Shown piece after piece: positions 40,239-50,336 of a DNA stretch of 64,000 nucleotides (positions within the stretch are counted from its first letter, which is position 1; each line of letters starts with the position of its first letter). Origin of the DNA: Flavobacterium sp. (lineage in GTDB: Bacteria > Bacteroidota > Bacteroidia > Flavobacteriales > Flavobacteriaceae). The DNA lies in contig CP051546.1 in assembly GCA_012837155.1 (NCBI GenBank), positions 1,157,075-1,221,074 on the forward strand. Direction: 5' to 3'. Below the pieces are notes generated by a model, which was not told the origin of the DNA, searched no databases, and saw only the letters and a list, made by a program, of their open reading frames with translations. The translations under genes and the position numbers were made by a program.

Positions 40239-41726
40239 TTAATTATTCCAAGGAATAATCTTTTGAGAAAAATTAACGATTTGATAGACTTTTCATTTAT
40301 CTACGATGAGTTGTTAAATAAATACTGCACCAATAATGGACGTATGGCAGAAAGTCCCGTTCGTATGTTCAAGTATTTGCTTCTTAAAACAATTTACACC
40401 GTTTCCGATGTTGATGTAGTGGAACGTTCGCGTTACGATATGTCCTTTAAATATTTTTTGGATATGAATCCAGAAGACGATGTTATTAATCCGAGTTCGT
40501 TGACCAAATTCAGAAAACTACGTTTGAAAGACACCGACTTGTTAAATCTGTTGATAAACAAAACGGTAACCATAGCTATTGAAAAAGGCATCATCCGTTC
40601 TAAGTCTATTATTGTTGATGCCACACATACTTTATCAAGATCTAATCCGTTTTTAGCCATCGATGTATTGAGAGAACGCTCCAAGTTACTTCGAAAAACA
40701 GTATACACCTTTGACGACCAATTCAAAGAACGTATGCCCAAAAAAAATACCGACAATGATTTAGAAAAGGAGCTGGCTTATTGCAAAGAGTTAGAAAAAC
40801 GCATAGAAAATGAGCCGTCTATAAGTTCAATACCCGCTGTGAAGGAAAAATTAAATCTGCTAAAAGAAACCGTAGAAGACACTCAAGAAAATTTAACCCT
40901 ATCCAAAGATACCGATGCAAAAATAGGTCATAAATCTGCCGAGAGTTCCTTTTTTGGCTACAAAACTCATTTGGCTATGACCGAAGAGCGCATCATTACC
41001 GCGGCTGTAGTTACATCTGGAGAAAAAGGCGATGGACCAGAATTACCTAAACTTTTAGAAATCAGTCAAGAAAACGGAGTTGATGTAGATACCATTATTG
41101 GCGACGGAGCTTATTCTGGAAAAGAGAATCTTAAAATTACAACTGAACAAAACATAAAAATAGTAGCGCGTCTAAATCCATCTATAACCCAAGGCTTTAG
41201 GAAAGATGAAGATAAATTTGATTACAATAAAGATGCCGATAGGTTTGTTTGCCCAGCAGGGCATTTAGCAATACGAAAAGCGCGCCAAGGCACTAAAGAT
41301 GTCGGGGTAAATCAAGTAGATACTTACTATTTTGATGTCGAAAAATGCAAGCATTGCCCTTTAAAGGAAGGTTGTTATAAAGATGGAGCCAAGACAAAAA
41401 CGTATTCGGTATCCATAAAATCAGAATTGCATCAAGACCAAATGGCTTTTCAAGAAACAGAATATTACAAAGAAAAAGCAAAACATCGATACAAGATAGA
41501 AGCTAAAAATAGCGAGTTAAAAAATATACACGGTTATGATAGAGCAATATCATACGGTATTACCAATATGCAAATGCAAGGTGCAATAGCAATTTTTACA
41601 GTCAACTTAAAAAGAATACTCAAATTAATGTAGAAAATGTAATCTACACGTGCATTTTACCAAATGAACCTGTATAAGTCAAAAACAGACACATACAATC
41701 AACAATAAAAAACAGTTACAAAAATA

Positions 41727-41773
41727 AAACCGCTTATAACGGATGCTTAAAATCCTGTTATAAGCGGTTTTTT
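41727..41773. terminator. Terminator near the IS1182 right end
   Basis: AAACCGCTTATAAC (41727-41740) pairs perfectly with GTTATAAGCGGTTT (41757-41770), followed by T bases. It ends the transposase transcript inside the element. Confidence 0.88.
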
Positions 41774-41881
41774 AATATCTAAAAAAGAACGTTGATCAAA
41801 ATAAGTGATGTTTTTCAGTACCCTCCAATTTCGTGAAGCTTTTTTAGCTTTGATAAAATTCGAAATTTAGAATTAAAAAAA

Positions 41882-42820
41882 ATGAACCAAACAACAAATG
41901 CTGTTCTAATGATACGCCCAGTTTCATTTAGAGTGAATGAGCAAACTACGGTAAATAATTATTACCAAAAAGCACAGGAAAATGTATTGCCAACAACTGT
42001 AAATGCTAAGGCTCAGGAAGAGTTTGATGCTTTGGTAAAAAAGTTGAGATTTGTTGGAGTCAATGTAATCGAGGTCGATGATACCTTAAGTCCTGATACG
42101 CCAGACAGTATTTTTCCTAATAATTGGATTTCATTTCACGAGAATGGAGATGTCGTTTTGTATCCAATGTTTGCCAAAAACCGTCGAGAAGAACGTCGAG
42201 AAGATATTTTGGATATTCTTGAAGATAATGGTTTTGTCATCAACGAAATTATGGATTATACTTCAGCCGAGGAAGATGGTTTTTATCTCGAAGGTACAGG
42301 AAGTTTGGTTTTAGATAGGGAAAATGGCAAGGCATATTGTGCTTTGTCTCCTCGGGCAGACGAAGAATTATTTATCGAATTCTGTGAAGATTTTGAGTTT
42401 TCTCCTATTCTTTTTGAAGCATTTCAAACGATAAATGGGGAGCGAAAATTGATTTATCACACAAACGTGATGATGTGTATTGGCGATACTTTTGCCGTTA
42501 TTTGTGCTGATTGTATTGACGACAAGAAAGAACGAAAAATGGTATTAGACAGCTTGAGAGGAGATGATAAGGAAATCATTTTGATAACCGAAGCACAGCT
42601 TACTGCCTTTGCAGGGAATATGTTAGAAGTTCTTGGGGCAGATGATAGAAGCTATTTAGTGATGAGTACTGCGGCACATCAAAGTTTGACCAAGAAACAA
42701 ATCGCTCAACTCGAAGAGCATGTTACTATTTTGAGTTCGAATTTAGAGACTATCGAAGCTTGTGGCGGAGGAAGCGCCCGATGCATGATGGCGGAGATTT
42801 TCTTGCCGCTAGGGGAATAA
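41882..42820 (+). CDS. ctlX: Citrulline utilisation hydrolase CtlX-type (amidinotransferase/DDAH superfamily)
   Basis: An intact 312-residue guanidino-group-modifying enzyme. The alpha/beta propeller motifs are visible: SIFPNNWISFHENGDVVLYP near residues 77-96, FYLEGTGSLVLDRENGKAYC with the acidic catalytic residue, LIYHTNVMMCIGD with the catalytic His, and EACGGGSARCMMAEIFLP with the nucleophilic Cys at residue 301. The CtlX name is what I remember for this flavobacterial subtype. Substrate (citrulline, arginine or a methylated arginine) is not certain. It follows gltA, from which it is now separated by the IS1182-type element. Confidence 0.85.
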   Translation: MNQTTNAVLMIRPVSFRVNEQTTVNNYYQKAQENVLPTTVNAKAQEEFDALVKKLRFVGVNVIEVDDTLSPDTPDSIFPNNWISFHENGDVVLYPMFAKNRREERREDILDILEDNGFVINEIMDYTSAEEDGFYLEGTGSLVLDRENGKAYCALSPRADEELFIEFCEDFEFSPILFEAFQTINGERKLIYHTNVMMCIGDTFAVICADCIDDKKERKMVLDSLRGDDKEIILITEAQLTAFAGNMLEVLGADDRSYLVMSTAAHQSLTKKQIAQLEEHVTILSSNLETIEACGGGSARCMMAEIFLPLGE

Positions 42821-42838
42821 CAACCCATTCCTTTTTTG

Positions 42839-42846
42839 TACTTTTG
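42839..42846 (+). promoter_or_regulatory. Candidate promoter box TACTTTTG 4 bases before an ATG
   Basis: TACTTTTG fits TAnnTTTG exactly and ends only 4 bases before the start codon at 42851, which would place the transcript start at or very near the ATG (a leaderless mRNA). Confidence 0.5.
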
Positions 42847-42850
42847 CCAA

Positions 42851-43216
42851 ATGAAAAATAAGAAAACATTGGTTCTTGGTGCGAGCACTAAACCAGATCG
42901 ATATGCTTACAAAGTCATTGAATTGTTGGTCGAAAAGGGACATTCTTTTTTGGCTATTGGTCAAAATTCAGGCGAAGTAGCAGGAATAAAAATCCAAACC
43001 AAAGCCATTCCTTTAAAAAACATTGATACCATTACCTTGTATTTAAATCCACTACGTCAGCGGGATTATTATAATTATATTGTAGAGTCGAAACCCAAAC
43101 GAGTGATTTTTAATCCGGGAACGGAAAATCCAGAGTTCTACCAATTGTTGCAATTGAATAGCATAGAAGTCGAAGTGGCTTGTAGCTTGATGTTGCTGAC
43201 GACAAATCAGTATTAA
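42851..43216 (+). CDS. CoA-binding domain protein (YccU-like)
   Basis: An intact 121-residue single-domain protein: MKNKKTLVLGASTKPDRYAY with a Rossmann glycine motif, HSFLAIGQNSGEVAGIKIQT, and RVIFNPGTENPEFYQLLQLN, ending VEVACSLMLLTT. This is the CoA_binding_2 fold found in small YccU-type proteins. The physiological role is unknown. I start at ATG 42851 because the promoter-like box lies immediately upstream and a further upstream start would overlap it. Confidence 0.87.
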   Translation: MKNKKTLVLGASTKPDRYAYKVIELLVEKGHSFLAIGQNSGEVAGIKIQTKAIPLKNIDTITLYLNPLRQRDYYNYIVESKPKRVIFNPGTENPEFYQLLQLNSIEVEVACSLMLLTTNQY

Positions 43217-43228
43217 TTCTATTTACTT

Positions 43229-44737
43229 TTAAAACCTTGTTTCTTCTACCGCAGGTTTACTAATGAAGTAAAGTCCAATAAAGGTAATCAGGGCGTTAAT
43301 AATAATCAGTTCGGTATCAAATACATATCCAAAAAATAAGGTGGTCGAATTTTCGCTAATTAGCATAGTGAGAACGGGAGATACTAAGCAAATATAAGGC
43401 ACCCATTTGTCTTTTACTGTTTTGGATTTCATAAATAATCCGAAGGTGTACAAGCCTAAGAGAGGCCCATAAGTATAGGAAGCAATCTTAAAAATTATCC
43501 CCACAACAGAACCGTTATTGATGGAGTTGAAAATTAAAATAACTAAAAACATCAAAAAAGAAAAACTAAGATGTACGATATGTCTGGTTCGAATGATGTT
43601 GGGTTTGTTTTGATTTTCCTTTTTATCCATACCCATAAAATCGATACAGAAGGAGGTTGTTAGAGCAGTTAAGGCAGAATCTGTCGTGGCAAAAGTTGCC
43701 GCTGTTAATCCTAATAAAAAAACTATCGATGGGATAATGCTCAAATGATGGAAGGCAATTTCGGGAAACAACAAATCAGTTCTTGGTTTTCCCGTAATTA
43801 AATCAGCTGGAATGCTGATGCCGTTTTTATTGGCATAGATATATAGCAAGGCTCCAACGCTAAGAAAGAAGAGGTTGATGAGTATAAATATTCCAGTAAA
43901 AGTAAACATGTTTTTTTGTGACTCGCCAATGGTGGCGCAACTCAGGTTTTTTTGCATCAAATCTTGGTCTAAACCCACCATTGCGACGGTAACAAAAATT
44001 CCACCAAGAATTTGTTTTGCAAAATGAAACTTGCTGCTAACAAAATTATCAAAGAAGAAAATCTTGGAATAATGGCTACTTTTAACTTCTTCAAAGGCTT
44101 CAATGAGGTTTAAATTTAGGCTGGAACAGATAAAATAAATGGTAAGAAATACCGAACTTACCAAGAAAAGCGTTTGGAGGGAATCAGTAATAATGATTGT
44201 TTTTAGACCACTTTTATAGGTGTAGAAAAAAATCAATACTAACGAAAGCAAAACCGTAAAGGCAAATGGAATGCCATAATAGTCAAAAACAAATCGTTGC
44301 AAAACAATGGCAGCCAGATACAATCTAAAGGAGGAACCTATGGTTCTGCTGACCAAAAACAGCATCGCCGCTGTTTTGTATGAATAATAACCCAATCGTT
44401 TTTCGATGTAGCTATAAATTGATGTTAAATTCATTCGGTAATACAAAGGCAATAGCACAGTGGCAACGATGATAAAACCAATGGCGTTGCCTAATATAAA
44501 TTGGAAATATTTAAATTGTTCCCCGCTTGGAGCTCCCACTTCACCTGGAACCGAGATAAAAGTAACCCCAGAAAGAGCGGTGCCTATCATTCCGAAAGCG
44601 ACAAGATACCATTTTGAATTTTTGTTAGCCTTAAAAAAGGCATCATTTCCGTCATTGTTTTTACTGGTGCGATGCGAAATAAAAAACAACATTCCAAAAT
44701 ATAGTGTAATAAGTAATAAAATAGCAAAGGGTGTCAT
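43229..44737 (-). CDS. Sodium:solute symporter (SSS family)
   Basis: An intact 502-residue membrane protein with about 13 hydrophobic segments. It starts [20 protein letters not shown], followed by the SSS motif region [20 protein letters not shown] and [11 protein letters not shown]. Later come [20 protein letters not shown] and [20 protein letters not shown], the sodium-binding helix-8 pattern with Ser/Thr. Members import sugars, amino acids, sialic acid or nucleosides with sodium. The substrate cannot be told here. It is convergent with the CoA-binding gene and divergent from recR. Confidence 0.9.
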   Translation of the reverse strand: MTPFAILLLITLYFGMLFFISHRTSKNNDGNDAFFKANKNSKWYLVAFGMIGTALSGVTFISVPGEVGAPSGEQFKYFQFILGNAIGFIIVATVLLPLYYRMNLTSIYSYIEKRLGYYSYKTAAMLFLVSRTIGSSFRLYLAAIVLQRFVFDYYGIPFAFTVLLSLVLIFFYTYKSGLKTIIITDSLQTLFLVSSVFLTIYFICSSLNLNLIEAFEEVKSSHYSKIFFFDNFVSSKFHFAKQILGGIFVTVAMVGLDQDLMQKNLSCATIGESQKNMFTFTGIFILINLFFLSVGALLYIYANKNGISIPADLITGKPRTDLLFPEIAFHHLSIIPSIVFLLGLTAATFATTDSALTALTTSFCIDFMGMDKKENQNKPNIIRTRHIVHLSFSFLMFLVILIFNSINNGSVVGIIFKIASYTYGPLLGLYTFGLFMKSKTVKDKWVPYICLVSPVLTMLISENSTTLFFGYVFDTELIIINALITFIGLYFISKPAVEETRF

Positions 44738-44825
44738 TAGCGATTTCTTTTATTGAAAGCCAAAGTACGAATTTTTTGTTTATTGCTTTAGACGAATATT
44801 CTTTCGGCTTAAAAAAACAAATTAC

Positions 44826-44833
44826 TACATTTG
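44826..44833 (+). promoter_or_regulatory. recR promoter box (TACATTTG)
   Basis: TACATTTG matches TAnnTTTG and lies 5 bases before the recR ATG, predicting a very short or absent leader. Confidence 0.55.
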
Positions 44834-44838
44834 CACCT

Positions 44839-45459
44839 ATGGAATTTTCATCAAAACTTTTAGAAAAAGCAGTCAACGAAATGGCTCAATTACCAGGAAT
44901 AGGTAAGCGAACCGCCTTGCGACTGGTGTTGCATTTGTTGAAACAGCCCAAGGAGCAAACTGGTTTTTTGGCACAAGCTTTGACGACGATGCGCGAAGAG
45001 GTAAAGTTTTGTGTGAGTTGTCACAATATTTCCGATGTTGATGTTTGTGAAATTTGTGCTAATAGTAAGAGGAATCATCAAGTTATTTGTGTTGTAGAAG
45101 ACATTCGAGACGTAATGGCTATCGAAAATACGGGACAGTTTCGAGGAATTTACCATGTTCTTGGCGGGAAAATTTCGCCCATAGACGGCGTTGGTCCTAG
45201 TCAATTGAACATTAATACTTTGGTCGAAAAGGTAAAGTCAGAAAGCATTACCGAAATTATTTTTGCATTAAGTTCTACAATGGAGGGCGATACCACTAAT
45301 TTTTATATTTATAAACAAATTCAAGATTGTGATATTGTCACATCTACAATTGCGAGGGGAATATCCGTTGGCGATGAGTTGGAATATGCGGATGAGGTAA
45401 CATTAGGAAGAAGTATATTGCATCGCGTGCCGTTTGAAAATTCATTTAAAAATAATTAA
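44839..45459 (+). CDS. recR: Recombination mediator protein RecR
   Basis: A 206-residue protein from ATG 44839: an N-terminal helix-hairpin-helix ([20 protein letters not shown]), a C4 zinc finger ([16 protein letters not shown]), and a Toprim domain ([40 protein letters not shown] and [20 protein letters not shown]). RecR works with RecO and RecF to load RecA at gaps. An upstream extension in frame to 44731 is rejected because the promoter box would fall inside it. The frame is intact. It precedes the polysaccharide locus. Confidence 0.96.
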   Translation: MEFSSKLLEKAVNEMAQLPGIGKRTALRLVLHLLKQPKEQTGFLAQALTTMREEVKFCVSCHNISDVDVCEICANSKRNHQVICVVEDIRDVMAIENTGQFRGIYHVLGGKISPIDGVGPSQLNINTLVEKVKSESITEIIFALSSTMEGDTTNFYIYKQIQDCDIVTSTIARGISVGDELEYADEVTLGRSILHRVPFENSFKNN

Positions 45460-45504
45460 TCTATTTAATAAATGTTGAACCTTTTAAATTGTTAAATGAA
45501 AAGC

Positions 45505-45512
45505 TATATTTG
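45505..45512 (+). promoter_or_regulatory. Promoter box of the first polysaccharide operon (TATATTTG)
   Basis: TATATTTG fits TAnnTTTG and lies 16 bases before the ATG of the export lipoprotein at 45529. Confidence 0.5.
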
Positions 45513-45528
45513 TTATCAAAAATATAAA

Positions 45529-46318
45529 ATGAACAAATTTGTATTCTCTATATTAGTAGGTGTCAGCATATTTTTACTTCTTGTATTCCTACACAAGACT
45601 TAATTTATCTACAGAAAAAGAATGATGGCGAAGCAGAAACTTCAATTTCTTCGGTAATGTCTAAGCCATATCGTTTGCAAACTAATGATGTTTTGAGTAT
45701 TACCATAAAAGCAATTGACCAAAAATTAGTGGCTATGTTTAATCCTACAAGCCAAGGAGAATCTTCCGCAAAAACAGATTCTGGATTGTATTTTGACGGT
45801 TTTACGGTTGATGACCACGGCAATATTAGGATTCCAGTTCTAGGGGAACTCAATGTTATTGGTTTTACGCTTGACGAAGTGAGACTCAAAATAGAAAAGC
45901 AATTATTGACCGAGTATTTTACGACTGCGGCTAATATTTTGTAACCGTAAAATTAGCGGGATTTAGATACACCATTAACGGAGAAGTGGGAAGCACAGGA
46001 ACTAAAACCTTATTTCAAGATCATGTTACTATTATGGAAGCCATCGCCAATTCTGGAGATATAACCATTACAGGAAATAGAAAAGCGGTCACTATTATTA
46101 GGCAATTGCCCTCAGGAACAGAAATGCATGATATTGATCTTACCGATAGCAACGTAATGAAATCGCCTTATTTTTATTTGCAACCCAATGATTATATTTA
46201 TGTAAAACCATTGAAGCAAAAAACTTGGGGAACCGGAAAAACTGGAATAGAATCTTTGTCAACCATTATCACATTATTGTCCTTGGGAACAACCGTTTTT
46301 TTACTGTTAAAAAAATAA
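45529..46318 (+). CDS. Polysaccharide export lipoprotein, Wza-like (Poly_export/SLBB), frameshifted
   Basis: ATG 45529 starts MNKFVFSILVG, and the corrected frame gives a lipobox-like TSC-IPTQDLIYLQ. The export motif follows: KPYRLQTNDVLSITIKAIDQ and GFTVDDHGNIRIPVLGELNV, then, after an indel near 45942 (ATATTTTGTAACC), VTVKLAGFRYTINGEVGSTG. It ends NDYIYVKPLKQKTWG and a C-terminal membrane helix (STIITLLSLGTTVFLLLKK). Restored size is about 260 residues. Wza-like proteins form the outer-membrane exit channel. It is directly followed by the tyrosine kinase at 46335, the usual Wza-Wzc pairing. Confidence 0.88.
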
Positions 46319-46334
46319 AATATATTTAAAAAGA

Positions 46335-48793
46335 ATGTTAGATATAAAAGATTTTTCGATTTTCGAAACCCAAACAGGATTTGATTTCAAGGGCTTTCTG
46401 ATAAAAATTGGAAGCTATTGGAAATGGTTTTTGTTAAGTTTGCTTATCGCATTTACCATTGCCTACGAAGTTAATATTCGTAGAGAAAAAATCTACGAAA
46501 TGGAGACTTTAATCTCTGTTAAGGAAGAAAACAATCCTTTTTTTACTTCTAATACGAGTTTGGTTTTTAACTGGGGAGGCACTTCTGATCAGGTTCAAAC
46601 CATTTCTACCACCCTGCAATCGCGTTCTCATAATGAGTTGGTTGTAGATAAATTGCAATTTTACATTGGTTATTTGGCACAAGGCAAGTATAATTTAGTA
46701 GATGCTTATGGAGCAGTTCCTTTTTATGTAAACATCGACAAACGCAAGGGACAATTGGCAGGAAAACTCATTAGTGTTAAATTTTTGAGCGAAAATAAAT
46801 ATGAAATTCGGATTCCGTTTGAAGAAAATTCCGTTTCCATAGTATCTTATTCGAATAATTCTTATAGCAAAACTGCCGTAGCGATTGGTAATTTTGTAAA
46901 AAAATACAAAGTGGGCGAGCAAGTAACCTTGCCTTTTTTGAACTGGAAATTACAAATAAAAGACAATCCTGGTTTTTACAAAGGAAATGAATACTTTGTG
47001 CAGTTCAATGATTTTGACGGAACGGTATCCAATTACAAAGGGATTAATGTAAAATCGGATGACAAAGGAGGTTCTATAATCACGCTGGGAATGGTAGGAA
47101 CCAATAAAGCTCGAATGGTCGAATATTTGAATTCGACTGTGCGAATGCTTATCAAAAGGCAATTAGACAATAAAAACCAGTTTGCTACGAATACCATAGC
47201 GTTTATTGATAGCACGCTTATAGCAATGGAATTACAGCTCAAACAAACCACAAACGAGCTAAAATCATTCAGAAAAGGGAAGAATATCTATGATATAGAA
47301 GGCGATGGAGCTAAGTTTTCGGATAAAGTTCTCGAATTTGATGTTAAAAAAGATGAGATTACCCGCAAGTTAGCTTATTATAATTCGTTGAAGTCTTATT
47401 TAAAAGGGAGTGTCGATTACTCAAAACTTCCAGCGCCATCTGTGGCAGGAATAGAAGATCCTAATATTGTGGTCAATGTTTCTAAGCTGATTGCACTTTC
47501 TACTCAAAGATCAGAAATGGCGTATGCGGTTAAAAGCGAAAAAATATTTAAGGATTTTGACAATCAAATGGAAGCCGTAAAAAAGGTTTTACTGGAAAAT
47601 ATTATTACTGCTAAAGCTTCTTTACAATATGATTTGGCGATGGTCAATAGCAAAATCAATAAAACAGAAAGTACCATAAAGCAATTACCAGAAGATCAGC
47701 AGGAGTTGGTTAAAATCAAGAGAAAATATGATTTAAGCGATAATATTTACAGTACTTTTTTGCAAAAAAGGAGTGAGGCCGACATTGTAAAAGCAGCAAA
47801 CTTATCGGATATTCATTTTATCGATCCAGCTAAAGATATTGGTGTTGGGCTCATTGGGCCTAAAACTTCTGTAAACTATGTGCTGGCGTTGTTTCTGGGT
47901 TTGTTGATTCCTTTACTTTTTGTTTTTGGGATTTTCTTCATCAATAATTCCATTCAAAATACAGAGGATATTGGTAAACTGACACAACTTCCGTTGATAG
48001 GAGTTATTGGTTTAAGTAAAGAAAATTCCAGTTTAGCGGTATATGAAAGACCAAAATCTGCTTTATCAGAGTCCTTTCGCGCCATTCGTTCTTCGCTTCA
48101 GTTTCTTTATAAACAAAAAAACCTAGATGGAGCCAAAACATTGATGATAACCTCTTCTGTGAGTGGAGAAGGGAAAACTTTTTGTACCTTGAATATTGCT
48201 ACGGTATTTGCTTTGAGCGAAAAAAAGACAGTCATTATTGGATTGGATTTACGAAAACCAAAATTGTTTGACGAATTTAATTTGACGAATGAGGTAGGAG
48301 TTGTGAATTATTTGATTAAACAAAAAACTGCTGACGAAATTATCAATCACACTCATATTCCTTTTCTTGATGTTATCGTTTCGGGACCTATTCCTCCTAA
48401 TCCTGCTGAATTGATTATGAGTGATGGGATGAAGGAGTTGATACAAGAATTAAAAACAAAATACGATTACATCATTTTAGACACACCGCCTGTTGGTTTG
48501 GTATCGGATGCATTAGAATTGGCACAATATTGCGATGTGACTTTGTATATCGTGAGACAGAATTTTACTAAAAAGAAATGATTACACTTCTTAATAATAG
48601 GGTAAACCGAGGGGAACTTCATAACACCAGTATTATTTTGAATGGATTCCAAAATAAAGCCAAGTATGGAGCTGGCTATGGCTACGGTTACGGCTACGGA
48701 TATGGAAGCACAACCTATTCAAACGGTTACAACGATGATGATAAATCGGTAACTATTTTTGAAAAAATAATGAAAAAAAACAGGAAAAAATAA
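46335..48793 (+). CDS. Wzc-like polysaccharide co-polymerase / bacterial tyrosine kinase, frameshifted near the end
   Basis: An N-terminal Wzz domain with a first membrane helix (WKWFLLSLLIAFTIAYEV), a long periplasmic coiled-coil region, a second helix near residue 515 (VLALFLGLLIPLLFVFGIFF), then a BY-kinase domain. Walker A is SSVSGEGKTF, Walker A' is VIIGLDLRKPKL, and Walker B is YIILDTPPVGLVSD. One missing A near 48576 splits off the tail, which carries a tyrosine cluster (YGAGYGYGYGYGYGSTTYSN), the expected autophosphorylation site. Restored length is about 819 residues. It controls polymer length and export with the preceding Wza-like protein. Confidence 0.92.
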
Positions 48794-48828
48794 AATCGCT
48801 AATACGATTATTAAAAAAACAGAATGGA

Positions 48829-49812
48829 ATGATTACAGCATCAAAAAGAACCATACTAATTACAGGAGGAGCAGGATTTATTGGTTCAAATCTGTGTGAA
48901 TATTTTTTGTCTAAGGATTATAAAGTAATTTGTTTAGACAATTTTGCCACAGGTCACCGACATAATTTGAAGGATTTCATAGAGGATGAAAATTTCCGAT
49001 TGATAGAAGGCGATATTCGCAATTTATCCGATTGTGAAAATGCAGTTCAAGGGGTAGATTATGTTTTGCACCAAGCAGCATTGGGCTCGGTTCCACGCTC
49101 CATCAAAGACCCAACTACTACAAACGAGGTCAATGTTTCGGGTTTTTTGAATATGCTCGTAGCTTCGCGCGATGCTAAAGTGAAACGTTTTGTGTATGCT
49201 GCAAGCTCATCAACCTATGGGGATTCAGTAGGATTGCCAAAAGTAGAGGACGTTATCGGAAAACCGCTTTCGCCTTACGCCATTACAAAATATGTCAACG
49301 AATTGTATGCCGAAATTTTCAGCAAAACCTATGGTTTAGAAACAATAGGATTGCGTTATTTTAATGTTTTTGGACGAAAACAAGATCCAAAAGGGGCCTA
49401 TGCAGCTGTTATTCCAAAATTTGTGATGCAGTTCATGCAGCTCGAAAGTCCACTTATAAATGGCGATGGTAACTATTCGCGCGATTTTACTTATATCGAT
49501 AACGTGATTCAAATGAACGAATTGGCTATGACAACCACCAATCCCGAAGCTATAAATACAGTTTACAATACCGCTTTTGGAGACAGGAACACTTTGAATA
49601 ATTTGGTAGCATACCTAAAGGAATTTTTATCGGTTTATGATAAAAGGATTGCTAGTGTTGCCATTGAATACGGGCCTAATAGAGCGGGAGATATTCCTCA
49701 TTCATTGGCGAGTATTGAGAAGGCAAAGACACTATTGGGATACAATCCTCAGTTTTCCTTGCAAGAAGGATTGAAAGAAGCAATAGATTGGTATTGGGAG
49801 AATTTGAAGTAG
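48829..49812 (+). CDS. UDP-N-acetylglucosamine C4-epimerase, WbpP/TviC-like SDR
   Basis: An intact 327-residue extended SDR. The NAD-binding motif is [16 protein letters not shown] and the catalytic region is YAASSSTYGDSVGLPKVED followed by YAITKYVNELYAE, with the YxxxK pair. SSSTYGD and the overall length match WbpP/TviC-type epimerases that act on UDP-GlcNAc or UDP-GlcNAcA. With the TviB/WbpO-type dehydrogenase at 52221 it could supply UDP-GalNAcA. The frame is unbroken. The stop codon is the beginning of a tandem repeat. Confidence 0.87.
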   Translation: MITASKRTILITGGAGFIGSNLCEYFLSKDYKVICLDNFATGHRHNLKDFIEDENFRLIEGDIRNLSDCENAVQGVDYVLHQAALGSVPRSIKDPTTTNEVNVSGFLNMLVASRDAKVKRFVYAASSSTYGDSVGLPKVEDVIGKPLSPYAITKYVNELYAEIFSKTYGLETIGLRYFNVFGRKQDPKGAYAAVIPKFVMQFMQLESPLINGDGNYSRDFTYIDNVIQMNELAMTTTNPEAINTVYNTAFGDRNTLNNLVAYLKEFLSVYDKRIASVAIEYGPNRAGDIPHSLASIEKAKTLLGYNPQFSLQEGLKEAIDWYWENLK

Positions 49813-49850
49813 TGAGTAGTGAGTAGTGAGTAGTGAGAAGTGAATAGTTA
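49809..49850 (+). repeat. Tandem 7-bp repeat (GTAGTGA) starting in a stop codon
   Basis: Four perfect GTAGTGA units (49809-49836) and two degenerate ones (to 49850). The first unit contains the TAG stop of the epimerase gene. The following stretch to 49993 has no gene I can see. Confidence 0.9.
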
Positions 49851-49993
49851 GCCGTCAGTTTAGTGGAACGTAAAGAAATTGAAAGTGTTAAATTGAAAAA
49901 ACTGAAAATAACGAATAAACGGATAGCATCGAAACCGTAAACAATGCCTGAAAACGACTCAGTATTGGGTAAATAACATATAAATTTTAAAGA

Positions 49994-50286
49994 ATGAAAA
50001 GAACATTCAAAATTATGACAATCGCATTTGCAATGTCAATTATGCTAACATCTTGTTTTTCTTATACAAGTGTTGTTGGTAAAGGAGCACAGGTAACTCA
50101 CAAGTTACTAAATGGAATCATTATGTAATTGGTGGATTAGCACCAGTTGGAGTTTCTGACTCAAAAGCTATGGCTGATGTGCAACAGATTTATACTGTTT
50201 ACACGAGACAAAGTTTTGTTAATGGTTTAATTGCTGCTTTGACTTTCAGTATTTATACTCCAACAACTACAACTGTTACTAAGTAA
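49994..50286 (+). CDS. Bor-family-like lipoprotein, frameshifted
   Basis: ATG 49994 begins MKRTFKIMTIAFAMSIMLTS with the lipobox Cys next (SCFSYT). After one indel near 50093 the text continues QVTKWNHYVIGGLAPVGVSD, SKAMADVQQIYTVYTRQSFV and GLIAALTFSIYTPTTTTVTK, ending at 50286. W-HY---GL-P and the YTV-T--SF-N----LTFSIYTP block resemble Bor lipoproteins, known from phage lambda for serum resistance. About 98 residues. It is oddly placed inside a sugar locus and is framed by repeats, so it may be a passenger gene. Confidence 0.75.
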
Positions 50287-50290
50287 AAAT

Positions 50291-50330
50291 ATAGGCGACA
50301 AAAACTTATCTTTGTCGCCTATAAATTTTA
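50291..50330 (+). terminator. Hairpin after the Bor-like gene
   Basis: ATAGGCGACAAA (50291-50302) pairs perfectly with TTTGTCGCCTAT (50311-50322), followed by AAATTTT. Confidence 0.75.
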
Positions 50331-50336
50331 AAAAAG

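Larger units (their letters stand above)
38999..41633 (+). pseudogene. IS1182-family transposase, interrupted by IS630
   Basis: The true start is ATG 38999 (MLVQQQTIQFSEHSSLYDL). The reading frame resumes after the nested element as LIIPRNNLLRKINDLIDFSF at about 40240 and is then open to 41633. Visible are the N-terminal DUF772-like block (GRMAESPVRMFKYLLLKTIY), the first catalytic Asp in SIIVDATHTLSRSNP, IIGDGAYSGKENLK with the second Asp, the cysteine cluster CKHCPLKEGCYKDG, and the C-terminal RYKIEAKNSELKNIHGYDRA with the Glu. The insertion near codon 19 leaves most of the protein downstream intact, but it lacks its native start. Confidence 0.92.
38886..41826 (+). mobile_element. IS1182-type insertion sequence with a nested IS630-type element
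   Basis: Terminal inverted repeats GGAGGGTACTGAAAAA (38886-38901) and complement (41811-41826). Flanking 6-bp target duplication AATTTC (38880-38885, 41827-41832). The transposase gene is interrupted near its start by the element at 39056-40238. Hairpin terminators lie inside both ends. Confidence 0.93.
38866..41845 (+). terminator. gltA terminator, split by an IS1182-type insertion
   Basis: AAAAAAGCTTCA lies at 38868-38879, before the element, and TGAAGCTTTTTT at 41834-41845, after it. Joined without the element they form one hairpin with the loop CAATTTCG followed by T6, a normal terminator for gltA. The insertion sits exactly in the loop. Confidence 0.85.

Noticed and set aside
49809..49850. 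Possible CRISPR-like array
   Set aside because: The units are 7 bases without spacers. No CRISPR repeat-spacer pattern or cas gene is seen anywhere in the window.
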